A stretch of 17,764 bases of DNA from Candidatus Poseidoniaceae archaeon (GTDB lineage Archaea > Thermoplasmatota > Poseidoniia > Poseidoniales > Poseidoniaceae): NCBI GenBank assembly GCA_022425185.1, contig JAKMFY010000227.1, forward strand, positions 1 to 17,764, in the 5' to 3' direction. Every line of letters begins with the position of its first letter. Positions within the stretch are counted from its first letter, which is position 1. Of the stretch, positions 1 to 8,034 are shown piece after piece. The translations under genes were made by a program, and so were the position numbers. The notes under the pieces are model-generated. The model saw nothing but the letters and a program-made list of their open reading frames with translations, did no database searches and was not told the DNA's origin.

Positions 1-1625
1 GTTGTATCCATCCAATCTTCCATTTCATCGATGGTATCACAAGTCTGGTGGTAACACCAGTATCCGTCTACAAGGCCTCCAAAGCCCATAGTAACAGTTC
101 CAAGATTATCTTGGAAAGTCGCATGGTCTGAACGGGCAGTAGTATCTTCGTAAACGATAATTTCAGGACGATCTTTTTCCATCCAATCATCAACCTTCCA
201 AGTCTCTGCGTCATATCCAGTTCCAATTAAAGGAGACATTTGCTCTTCTACACCGATTGCATCAGAACCGATCCACATAGCAAGGTTGACCATTGCTGGT
301 TGATTCATAACATCATGATCTAAACTTGGTCCAATGTAAACTCGCATAGGCCAAACTTCCTCATCTTTCGGGTACCCATCAGGATCTATTGCTGGTTGAG
401 GGTCGCAATCTCCGTCACCTCCGCCATGGCCGTTGCCACAAGGAGCTCCACCGCCACCAGGCCAATTTACACCAGCCATGTCGAGATTTACATAATTGGT
501 AACTTCAACATTAGGATTCTCTTCCTTCACCCATTCATCAGTCCAAAAGTCACTACCACGTTTCCCGCCTTCTTCTCCCGACCATAGGCAGAAAACCATC
601 GTGTTTCGAGTGGTGTATCCCGCCATTGCTTCTGCAACGGTAAGGACCATACTCGTGCCCGCAGTATTGTCATAAGCACCAACACGTGTACCATAGGTTC
701 TTCCAAAAATGTGCGGATCTAACATTCCGCCATTGATTGGTGGAGCAATGTCAAAGTGGGCTCCAAAAACCATCCACTTATCGGGATTAACTTCTCCAAA
801 ACGATAACCACAGATATTGTAGGCTTCTGGATTTTGAGAACCCGTCATAAGAGAATCATAGACAAATCTCTGGGTGATGACTTCCAGTCCGAAATTTTCC
901 AGTGTTTGAATTAAATGTAGAGCAGCGTCTTCGTATGCTGCATTACCTTGTCCTGCCCAACGGTCAAGATAGCCAACAGCACCATCTACAACATCAGTAG
1001 GGTCGGCTGTTTCATCCGATAGCATTGACAAATAATTGTATGTCGTTCTTCCATCAACAACACCAGTGGAATGTCTCCCCCCTTCGTCCTCAGAGTATGC
1101 AGGCATTTGGTCGCGCTGTATCATAAATTCATAAGGTATAACGGAGATTCCGTTGTGTACCTCATACGAGAATGAAGAGGAATTACCCGACTTCATATAA
1201 CGAACACCCATTCCAGACAAATCCAAATTTCCGTTACGATCAACCCATGTTTTCCATGATTCACTCGTTTCTCGTATAGGCCAAAGATCAGTTCCATACT
1301 CTGAAATCAATAAGACGCCATTATTTGTTCTTGGAGGCGCCAATACTGACAATTCCGCACTTTCTCCATTCTTCAAATCCACTACTGTAGAATTGAACAC
1401 ATAACCACTAACAGGGTCTTTAACGAGATAAGGGATGAAAACAGAGAGATCCCCTTGCGCTTCGAGGGTTACTGTTTGGAAAATACCTCCGGTCCAAATC
1501 GTTGGTGAAACTTCCAGTGAATCGGCAGATACTTCGCCAGATTCCTCATTACCAAAACAACCAGACAGGGGAGCCATTAACATCAAACAAACAAAGCCCA
1601 ATGCTATGCTGAATTCACGCCCCAT
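1..1625 (-). CDS. Secreted M28-family zinc aminopeptidase, lipoprotein (partial)
   Basis: The reading frame is open from an ATG at 1625 to the left edge, giving 541 visible residues with the C-terminus missing. The N-terminus is a lipoprotein signal: a hydrophobic segment followed by the lipobox LSGC, with Cys23 as the predicted lipidation site, so the protein is probably exported and membrane-anchored. Residues about 30-200 look like a beta-rich accessory domain. The M28 catalytic domain starts near residue 215. Candidate metal and catalytic residues are His290 and Asp292 (GAHFD), Asp319 (GAYDNTAG), Glu351-Glu352 (WSGEEGG), Asp382 (NLDMAG) and His501 (DHATF), which is the full set for a two-zinc aminopeptidase. 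A Gly/Asp/Cys-rich loop at 388-418 is inserted before the last zinc ligand. Known for the family: removal of N-terminal amino acids from peptides. Inferred role: breakdown of external protein for nutrition. The substrate cannot be told from sequence. Confidence 0.93.
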   Translation of the reverse strand, partial: MGREFSIALGFVCLMLMAPLSGCFGNEESGEVSADSLEVSPTIWTGGIFQTVTLEAQGDLSVFIPYLVKDPVSGYVFNSTVVDLKNGESAELSVLAPPRTNNGVLLISEYGTDLWPIRETSESWKTWVDRNGNLDLSGMGVRYMKSGNSSSFSYEVHNGISVIPYEFMIQRDQMPAYSEDEGGRHSTGVVDGRTTYNYLSMLSDETADPTDVVDGAVGYLDRWAGQGNAAYEDAALHLIQTLENFGLEVITQRFVYDSLMTGSQNPEAYNICGYRFGEVNPDKWMVFGAHFDIAPPINGGMLDPHIFGRTYGTRVGAYDNTAGTSMVLTVAEAMAGYTTRNTMVFCLWSGEEGGKRGSDFWTDEWVKEENPNVEVTNYVNLDMAGVNWPGGGGAPCGNGHGGGDGDCDPQPAIDPDGYPKDEEVWPMRVYIGPSLDHDVMNQPAMVNLAMWIGSDAIGVEEQMSPLIGTGYDAETWKVDDWMEKDRPEIIVYEDTTARSDHATFQDNLGTVTMGFGGLVDGYWCYHQTCDTIDEMEDWMDT

Positions 1626-1871
1626 ACTTGACCCACCAACTCTCCATATCTCAATTCTTTGATAGAATGTGCTCAATACTTTGATAATGGAACAGGGAGA
1701 TATTTACTATTGAGAATATGCAAGAAAGTGAAAAAATATCGAGAGCACGGAACGGATATCTATGGGCTATCCACGTTATCGAACTTGATGATGACCGTTG
1801 TCCGTTAATTGAAGGATAGGCATCAGAATAAGAAATGCGTCGGATTTGAAGAGAATAGGAGAGCGAATAAC
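1626..1871 (-). promoter_or_regulatory. Upstream region of the M28 peptidase gene, with direct repeats
   Basis: This 246-base gap separates the VOC gene stop from the peptidase start. On the minus strand there is an AT-rich TATA-like stretch (AGTAAATATC) around 1702-1711. Between it and the ATG are two copies of a 15-base direct repeat, at 1672-1686 and 1650-1664. I see no convincing gene here: a 75-codon minus-strand reading frame covers most of the gap, but it has no recognisable family features and overlaps the end of the VOC gene. The promoter assignment is an inference from position and composition. Confidence 0.4.
1650..1686. repeat. 15-base direct repeat, 22-base period (possible operator)
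   Basis: The plus strand reads CTCAATTCTTTGATA at 1650-1664 and CTCAATACTTTGATA at 1672-1686, which is 14 of 15 identical. The offset of 22 bases is close to two turns of the double helix. The repeats lie 25-61 bases upstream of the peptidase ATG, between it and a TATA-like element, where a regulator could act on transcription start. The repeat is read directly; its role as an operator is an inference. Confidence 0.5.
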
Positions 1872-2372
1872 TCACCAAGAAGAATCGAATATAGCGCCAT
1901 CATCTTTGAATGATTTGAATTCCAGATGATTACCAGATGGATCTTTGATGAACATTGTAGCTTGTGAGCCTGGTTGGTTTTCATATCGAGTATACGGTCC
2001 GATAACAAATTCAAGTTTATTTGATTCAAACTTTCCTTTCAATTGATGCCAATCATTCCAATCCATTACAAGACCAAAATGCATAGCAGGAATTTCCTTT
2101 CCATCAACAGGTTTCGTCGTTAACTCGGGCATTTTTTCAACAAGATGTGCGACGATTTGATGGCCATAAAATTTGAACACGCATGAATCTTCTTTCTCTC
2201 TACCAATAGAGCATCCCAAGATTGTTTGGTAGAATTCTTTCGCTAATGCGAGGTCACTTACTGGAAAAGCAAGATGGAATGGTCTGAGTTTTTTGGGTGG
2301 AGAATAATCTGTCCCACAACTCCTGCATACATCATAATCATCCCAGTCACATTGGCGTATGCAACCGCTCAA
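1872..2372 (-). CDS. VOC/glyoxalase-fold protein with N-terminal four-cysteine module
   Basis: 166 residues. From residue about 30 on, the protein is a vicinal-oxygen-chelate domain of the glyoxalase/dioxygenase type: a FHLAFPV strand with His33, the GHQIVAHL segment (68-75), MHFGLVM with His98, and a closing HLEFKSF strand with Glu151. His33, His98 and Glu151 are plausible metal ligands. The first 20 residues hold Cys4, Cys8, Cys16 and Cys19 (CX3C-X7-CX2C), resembling a small DUF1289-like zinc-binding knuckle, which is unusual on this family. The start is TTG at 2372, because an in-frame stop lies six codons upstream and there is no ATG before the VOC domain. It begins 4 bases after the stop of the thioredoxin-like gene, so the two are probably co-translated. 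Substrate unknown; the name rests on fold only. Confidence 0.85.
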   Translation of the reverse strand: MSGCIRQCDWDDYDVCRSCGTDYSPPKKLRPFHLAFPVSDLALAKEFYQTILGCSIGREKEDSCVFKFYGHQIVAHLVEKMPELTTKPVDGKEIPAMHFGLVMDWNDWHQLKGKFESNKLEFVIGPYTRYENQPGSQATMFIKDPSGNHLEFKSFKDDGAIFDSSW

Positions 2373-2376
2373 ACAA

Positions 2377-2916
2377 TCACTTCCACTTTACTGAGCAACC
2401 TATTGATTCAGTTGATTCCACTGCAGGGACACTTCCAGAGACCATTGCATCAATGGCATCCTTCAATTCAGAGGTCGTAACTTGAGTAGGGTCTCGAGGA
2501 TTATCATCCATACGGCCATGATAGACTACGACACCTTTGGAATTGAGTAAGAAAAATTCCGGTGTTCTTTCGGCACCCCAGGCAGTTGCAGTGGTTTGAG
2601 TAGGGTCGTGCAAATATGGATACGGCATACCCTTTTGAGCGCGCTTTACCATATTTTCAAAGGAATCAGAAGGATAATTCACAGGATCATTTGAATTGAT
2701 CCCAACAAACCCAATTTCTCGCTCTTTACAGTATGTAGCCATAGCATTGATTCGATCGACACTTGCAATAACATACGGGCAATGATTGCATTCGAATACA
2801 ACAACGCATCCTCTATTATCAATTGAATCTGAGAGTGAGAGAACATCTTTCCCTTCAGCTATGTTCGAATTTTTAAGAGAATATTCTGGCGCCTTGTCTC
2901 CAACTAGAAGGGTCAT
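2377..2916 (-). CDS. Thioredoxin-like / peroxiredoxin-like redox protein
   Basis: 179 residues, thioredoxin fold, cytoplasmic (no signal peptide). The redox motif is CNHC (Cys43 to Cys46) in the sequence FECNHCPYV, typical of an AhpC/TSA-redoxin subgroup found widely in bacteria. The conserved Arg-Thr-Pro at 117-119 supplies the cis-proline beside the active site. The C-terminus IGCSVKW is also typical of the subgroup. The likely role is thiol-disulfide exchange or peroxide-linked reduction; the partner is unknown. The ATG at 2916 has no clear Shine-Dalgarno sequence but lies 14 bases downstream of a perfect inverted repeat. The TPR gene ends 42 bases upstream and the VOC gene starts 4 bases downstream, suggesting one transcription unit. 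Confidence 0.88.
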   Translation of the reverse strand: MTLLVGDKAPEYSLKNSNIAEGKDVLSLSDSIDNRGCVVVFECNHCPYVIASVDRINAMATYCKEREIGFVGINSNDPVNYPSDSFENMVKRAQKGMPYPYLHDPTQTTATAWGAERTPEFFLLNSKGVVVYHGRMDDNPRDPTQVTTSELKDAIDAMVSGSVPAVESTESIGCSVKWK

Positions 2917-2930
2917 AACGGGTGCTTTAC

Positions 2931-2947
2931 GACCTAATTCTTAGGTC
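2931..2947. promoter_or_regulatory. Perfect inverted repeat between TPR and thioredoxin genes
   Basis: The plus strand reads GACCTAA, TTC, TTAGGTC: two 7-base arms that are exact reverse complements around a 3-base centre. It sits in the 42-base gap, 14 bases upstream of the thioredoxin-like ATG. No T-run follows on the minus strand, which argues against a terminator. An operator or an RNA hairpin affecting translation of the downstream gene is possible; this is an inference. Confidence 0.45.
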
Positions 2948-2958
2948 TTCGCTTTTCA

Positions 2959-5241
2959 TCATGTGGTTGTTGTTGTCAACTTTTGTTCACATTCGTTTAA
3001 CCGCTTTCGTGCTAAAGGATGATCGGGCTCGATTGCAAGAATCCCTCTCCAAGCAGCGGAAGCCATGTCTGTTTTTCCATGAGCATGATAGATAGCAGCC
3101 GCTCGAAGTCTTGCTTCTAGATGATTTCCATCTGCACGGATAGCAGCTTCAAAGTCCCCTAATGCGTTCTCCATTCGCTCCCATTCAAGGTAAAGTAATC
3201 CTCTTTGATGCCATGCATCTGCATATTCTGGAGCAATACGAAGCGCTTCGTTAAGAGGTGCTTCTGCACGTTCGTAACGGTCTAGAGCGATGTAACACGC
3301 TGCAAGCTTTGTAAGCGCTTGATAGTGATGGGGAGCGACTTCTAGAACCGTCTTGAAACCGTCTTTAGCCTCTTCCCATTCGCCAAGTCTTGATTGAGCA
3401 TCAGCACGAGCGAACACTGCGACGGTTAGTTCAGGTGCAAGAGAAAGGAGAGTTTCAGCATCGCTTTTCGCCTCTACAGCCTGGTTCAAAGCGAGATGGC
3501 AACTGATACGGTTCAGTCGTGCCCGAATATGCTTAGGGCTCTCTTCCAAGACTTCATTGTAGAGTCCAACTGCTCTTTCCAACTCTCCTAAACGAATTGC
3601 AATATTGCCTCGGACATAGGAAATAGTTGTACTCTTCCCTTGAATTCCAGCAGCATCAATGTAACGAGTAGCTGCATTCAAATCATCCATGTCAATAGCA
3701 AGCAGAGCCGATTCAACTGAAACAGAGGCATCAGTTTCCCCTAACAAACGACGGGCACGGATGAGTGAATCGTTCGCTTCATTAGCATTCTTCAACAGTC
3801 TTTGTGTTCGAGCAAGACCTAACCATGCGATACCAAGTTCTCTGTTCATAGACAGTGCTGCATTAAAAGATTCAATTGCGGAAGAGAGTAGGATTTGATC
3901 GGTTTCACCAGTACCGTCGCGAGTCCTATCAGCTCGAGCAAGATGAAGCCGTCCTTCAACGATGTGAAGTTCAGGATGGTCGATAATTTGTGGCGTATTG
4001 TCGAGCAAAAGTTGTGCAGCCTCAATTCTTCCTTCGGCTAATCTTCTTGAGGCGACAATACTGCGTAATTCTGGATCCATTGGGAATTTTTCAACAGCCT
4101 GTTCAAGACATGTTTCAGACCCGATAAGGTCTCCACTTTCTGCGAGTAAATCAGCTTTCAATAGAATCAATTTAGCACCACCGCATTCGAGTGCAACAGC
4201 GTGTATAGCAGCCTTCAAAGCCTCGGCCTCTCGACCATTTCGGATGCTCAGTAATTCAGCTCTTACAGCCCATGCGTCACCGATTTGGCGATCGAGATTT
4301 AAGCAACTATCAACGGCTTCAAGTGAACGTTCATTTTCCCCTTCTTCTTTCAGAAGAATTGCGTATTGTAACCAATAATCAGGTTTCTGATTATCTTCCT
4401 CGAGCGCTTGCTCAATCGCTTCAATCGCTTCATTTGGAGACCCCGCACGATGACGCAATCCCGAGAGAAGAGATCGATCTGCAGGAGTATCAACACCTAA
4501 GGCTTCTAACCGTCGAACTGCTTTCTCAGCCCCCTCGTCTCCTTGTCGTACGAGTATATGTGCTTGGGTTCTCAACAACTCAGGATTATCCGGGTCATTA
4601 CGTAGTCTTGCTTCAAGCCAATGCTGGCGTAGAACTTCGTCTGATTTGAGTAGGGCAATTTGTTCCAGTCCCTGCAATACTACATCGTTACCAGGTAAGG
4701 ATTGATGGGCAGCGCCTAAAGCAGCAGAAGCCCAATCTATTTTCTGTAGGTTGAGGGCGCAAAGTCCCAATTGGAGAGCTTGGCGACCATCCAAATGAAG
4801 TTCCTCAGCAGAAATATTGCGAGATTCTAAAACTCCAAATAGACGATTTGCAAGAGACATCTGCATGACTGTTAGGTCTGGAGTGAGTTCTAAAACAGAA
4901 ATGGTGGAACAAACGGACTTAATGGCTGTAATCGATGATTGTAATGGGTCTATATCTTCATTTTCTAAAATCTTGATATGTTGATATGCATCGATTCCAC
5001 TATCAATCGCAGGTTGAGTTGAACGCAATGCTCTAATCAGTGCATCATATGATTCGATTTTTTCTTGGAGAGCAGTAATAACCTCAGTCGTTTGCTTCGC
5101 ATGTGCACCTTGAGATTCTGAGAGAACCATTGTCCGATCAACAACAGATTGGAGTGTTTCACGGGCCACAAGAACTTGCCACCCAAGCACGCCCCCAGTT
5201 AGGATGAATAGACTGAACAAAGCAATCGATAATGGTTCCAT
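2959..5241 (-). CDS. Membrane-anchored TPR-repeat protein
   Basis: 760 residues starting at ATG 5241. One hydrophobic segment at about residues 4-26 is a probable membrane anchor, followed by a helical region (30-110) that looks like a coiled coil. From about 165 to 750 the protein is a long run of tetratricopeptide repeats, best preserved near the C-terminus, where helices with the pattern W..RG.LYLE....AL.DFE.A are clear around 680-700. Known for the family: TPR arrays form a superhelical scaffold that binds other proteins. No catalytic domain is visible. The protein ends in five threonines and two adjacent TGA codons. It is the first gene of a probable minus-strand unit with the thioredoxin-like and VOC genes, and is divergent from the 873-residue gene. 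Inferred role: membrane-bound scaffold or assembly factor; partner unknown. Confidence 0.9.
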   Translation of the reverse strand: MEPLSIALFSLFILTGGVLGWQVLVARETLQSVVDRTMVLSESQGAHAKQTTEVITALQEKIESYDALIRALRSTQPAIDSGIDAYQHIKILENEDIDPLQSSITAIKSVCSTISVLELTPDLTVMQMSLANRLFGVLESRNISAEELHLDGRQALQLGLCALNLQKIDWASAALGAAHQSLPGNDVVLQGLEQIALLKSDEVLRQHWLEARLRNDPDNPELLRTQAHILVRQGDEGAEKAVRRLEALGVDTPADRSLLSGLRHRAGSPNEAIEAIEQALEEDNQKPDYWLQYAILLKEEGENERSLEAVDSCLNLDRQIGDAWAVRAELLSIRNGREAEALKAAIHAVALECGGAKLILLKADLLAESGDLIGSETCLEQAVEKFPMDPELRSIVASRRLAEGRIEAAQLLLDNTPQIIDHPELHIVEGRLHLARADRTRDGTGETDQILLSSAIESFNAALSMNRELGIAWLGLARTQRLLKNANEANDSLIRARRLLGETDASVSVESALLAIDMDDLNAATRYIDAAGIQGKSTTISYVRGNIAIRLGELERAVGLYNEVLEESPKHIRARLNRISCHLALNQAVEAKSDAETLLSLAPELTVAVFARADAQSRLGEWEEAKDGFKTVLEVAPHHYQALTKLAACYIALDRYERAEAPLNEALRIAPEYADAWHQRGLLYLEWERMENALGDFEAAIRADGNHLEARLRAAAIYHAHGKTDMASAAWRGILAIEPDHPLARKRLNECEQKLTTTTT

Positions 5242-5412
5242 TAGCCGGAAAGCACACAGTCTGCCTTTATGTTCTGCGGTAAAATATAGAGTTCAGATGT
5301 CGATTTTAGACCGCTCCGCCAATCCCCAACCCCCTTTGATTTGACCCGGAATTCATCAAAAGACGGCTCACATTGAAAGACTTAGCCGTATTTTGCCCCG
5401 ATAGGTGAGCCT
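5242..5412. promoter_or_regulatory. Divergent promoter region for the TPR and helical-repeat genes
   Basis: 171 bases between two divergent starts. On the minus strand, CTATATTTTA (5289-5280) is a good TATA-like box; a start about 25 bases downstream would leave a short leader before the TPR ATG at 5241. On the plus strand no strong TATA box is evident (GTATTTTG near 5388-5395 is the best), but AGGTGA at 5403-5408 is a clear Shine-Dalgarno sequence 4 bases before ATG 5413. Assignments are by position and composition only. Confidence 0.5.
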
Positions 5413-8034
5413 ATGTCGAGCGATGAAACCACTTCTCCGTCTTTCAGAGATCTGGAAGAGTACACGTCATCGTGGTCGGATCTTGGTTATGATGTGGAAT
5501 CTATTTCGGAACACTATGGCCATACCATTAATCCTTCAAACATCACGGAAATCGAAGCCACGATTCATCAATGTGAAATATTAAAGAAGCGACTAGCTCT
5601 TGGAAATCAAGGAAAAAAGCATCCAAAGCGCTTTACAAATCCGTTTAATCTTAAAGACATTGAAACAGAATTTGTAGAATGGAGTGAAACAAATTTACCA
5701 TGGGAATCTGCTTGTTATCGCTACTATCCACTCTGGTCGTCTGATTATGAAAAAGAGTCCCAGTACTGGAATTTAATGGAAATTTTCATTTCATTCGACG
5801 AATCGAGTTGGCCTGCTATACAACTTCTAACTCCGTTTTTATCCGAGCCCGAGTCATATGAGAACCTACTGGAAGAAGTTTCCAAAATTAAAGAGAGTGA
5901 AGCACGGCAACGGCAAATGCTCAATGAAGCGTTATCGATCCTGCGCGAGCAGGGGTTTGAAATTGCAGATCTAAAAGGCAATTTTATTGACCAACTATCA
6001 AAAATTGATCACTATCAAACCATTTCTGACCGAAGAGAATATCTTCTTTTGGAAATAAAAAATTCAATCCAACCATTCGATACAGTACTTTCCGATACAT
6101 TGGAAAAACGATTACAAGCCATCGATATTGAAGATAGAGAAGCCTTGGAAAAACTAGAGCACAATATCCAAACAATTAGCCATCATCTGAAAGAACGTCT
6201 TGTTGAGATGAATTCCATATTATCCAAATGGAATGCCCAGGGGCTCACGTACCGTTCTACTACTCAAATCACGTCTTCAGAATTGCTTGAATGGGAACAT
6301 ATGTTACCCGAAATTGAACAAACTTACAATATTCACTCATCAGCTATGGATCGTTGGAAAACAATCTCTAAGTCATGGGGATTAGAAGAGAGTGAAATTA
6401 AGAATATTGCAGGGAAATTAGAGCATACCGAAACATTCCTTGAGAGAGTTGAGGGTCTCGAGCAAGAGTGGACAAATCTTGAACTTCAGACTGCTTCAAT
6501 AATTGAACACTGGGAACAATACGGATTTGATCTGGATATCTGGAGATACCGGGCGACTGAAGAGCCACGTTCAGCTTTAAATGAACTTTCTACTTACGTT
6601 CCTCGTTTAGAAAAAGCATCTACATTAATGGATTCATTTTTCAATCTCGATACTTCTCTCGGTGGTGAAGAAGAGGTTGAACAACGAACAACCCTTCTCC
6701 AAACAGCGGATTTAGATGCAGATATTCTTTCAGAAATGGAAGATTGGATTGAGAAACGAACTCTTAGAAATACACGGCATAGACGTATGCTGGAACGAGA
6801 ATGGAGTCAAGCAATGAGAGAAGGAAAAACTACAACTGAGCCCAATTTCTCTGACTTATATTCATTCGAGCAAGCAATTGCGTTACTTGAACGACAAGGG
6901 CAAACCCATCAATTTGAGAACTCGTCATCTCGAATAATTAGCAACGCAAAGCATGAACTCCAAACACTTGAATCTCAAGGCTGGAATGTAGGCGAACTGA
7001 TCACATTAGCGGAAGAAAATCCGAATGAATTCATTCGGCAATTTTCATCATTACGCATTTCAATATCAAACATCTCCAAAATCCAAAGAAGACTTTCCGC
7101 CCTTGATTGGCGAAGGGATGTAACAAAGGGATTAGAGATATCTGAAATGATTCGAAATCCGATTTCCCTCAAAGGTATCGAAACACAAATACCGGCTCTA
7201 ATACGCCATTTATCAAGTCGGCCAATCGAAGAAGAAGCGTTTAGTTATCCGTTGTGGGTCCCAACACAAAGACCAGTTTTGCTTCCTAAGAAAGACGGCC
7301 AAGTTTCTGCAAAGAAACACGTCATAATTCAACCACAAACAACGCTGGAAGATGCACAAGAAGCAATGCTTGAGGCTATGGAAGAAGAAGTCGAATCCTC
7401 AGAGATTCAAGAAGAATCACCAGTAATTGTGGAAGAAGTAACGCATAAGGTTCCAGTTCCTATCGTTGAAGAAAAGCGAGTAGAAAAACAGATTGAAGAA
7501 CGTATCGAAATTCAAGTGAATAATACAGACTCTACCCCTAGCCCTCGGTTATTAAATTCATTTGAATCCATCTTGGGGAGGCTTTCTTTATCTGAGAGTT
7601 TGGTGTTTGACGCTAAAGGGACCTTGGATACAAAACATCTCAGAAGAACCCTTGCGGAACACGTAGGTATTGAGCCAAGAGATGTTCGTGTCGATAGAAT
7701 GATCCGTCTTTTACTCCGTCTTCTACCTTCCAAAGACGAATTAAATGATCAACGTGCAGTATTAGTTGACAAAATAGAACACGTACTTCCAAAATATCAA
7801 CAATGGATTCGAATGCGTTTAGAAGCGCGACATTCAGGTGCGACAGGTAACTTCCTTGAGGATTCTACACAATTGGGAGCAGCATTACAACGTACTCCTG
7901 GCCCGGGAGTCAAAGTTCCACTCTCTGCAGACACCTTAGCGCTTCCTGAATCTTCAAATTTACAAGACATGGAAAAGAGTGTTCATCGACTTGTTGAAGC
8001 CCTTGATTTAACTGCTGCAGGCGGCATTAACTAA
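5413..8034 (+). CDS. 873-residue helical/coiled-coil repeat protein, lineage-type, unknown function
   Basis: I do not recognise a named family. There is no signal peptide or membrane segment. The first 600 residues are mostly charged helix and contain a recurring module that opens with Trp or Leu, three residues, Gly, then an aromatic or hydrophobic residue and an acidic helix: WSDLGYDVES (21), LREQGFEIAD (177), WNAQGLTYRS (273), WEQYGFDLDI (367), LESQGWNVGE (519), with weaker copies near 322, 462 and 568. A region around 605-625 rich in Pro and aromatic residues is followed by an acidic linker with Pro/Val runs (about 640-705). Residues 711-873 form a separate C-terminal helical domain with an Arg/Leu-rich segment (754-771). 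The Shine-Dalgarno AGGTGA precedes the ATG. The stop overlaps that of the convergent membrane-protein gene by 4 bases. A structural or chromosome/cell-organisation role is possible but not shown. Confidence 0.88.
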   Translation: MSSDETTSPSFRDLEEYTSSWSDLGYDVESISEHYGHTINPSNITEIEATIHQCEILKKRLALGNQGKKHPKRFTNPFNLKDIETEFVEWSETNLPWESACYRYYPLWSSDYEKESQYWNLMEIFISFDESSWPAIQLLTPFLSEPESYENLLEEVSKIKESEARQRQMLNEALSILREQGFEIADLKGNFIDQLSKIDHYQTISDRREYLLLEIKNSIQPFDTVLSDTLEKRLQAIDIEDREALEKLEHNIQTISHHLKERLVEMNSILSKWNAQGLTYRSTTQITSSELLEWEHMLPEIEQTYNIHSSAMDRWKTISKSWGLEESEIKNIAGKLEHTETFLERVEGLEQEWTNLELQTASIIEHWEQYGFDLDIWRYRATEEPRSALNELSTYVPRLEKASTLMDSFFNLDTSLGGEEEVEQRTTLLQTADLDADILSEMEDWIEKRTLRNTRHRRMLEREWSQAMREGKTTTEPNFSDLYSFEQAIALLERQGQTHQFENSSSRIISNAKHELQTLESQGWNVGELITLAEENPNEFIRQFSSLRISISNISKIQRRLSALDWRRDVTKGLEISEMIRNPISLKGIETQIPALIRHLSSRPIEEEAFSYPLWVPTQRPVLLPKKDGQVSAKKHVIIQPQTTLEDAQEAMLEAMEEEVESSEIQEESPVIVEEVTHKVPVPIVEEKRVEKQIEERIEIQVNNTDSTPSPRLLNSFESILGRLSLSESLVFDAKGTLDTKHLRRTLAEHVGIEPRDVRVDRMIRLLLRLLPSKDELNDQRAVLVDKIEHVLPKYQQWIRMRLEARHSGATGNFLEDSTQLGAALQRTPGPGVKVPLSADTLALPESSNLQDMEKSVHRLVEALDLTAAGGIN

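Noticed and set aside
1785..1860. C-box-like ATGATGA suggesting a C/D box RNA
   Set aside because: No matching D box (CTGA) or terminal stem was found at a suitable distance.
1651..1878. 75-codon minus-strand reading frame in the gap before the M28 gene
   Set aside because: It covers the putative promoter and direct repeats, overlaps the VOC 3' end, and shows no domain or gene-like composition.
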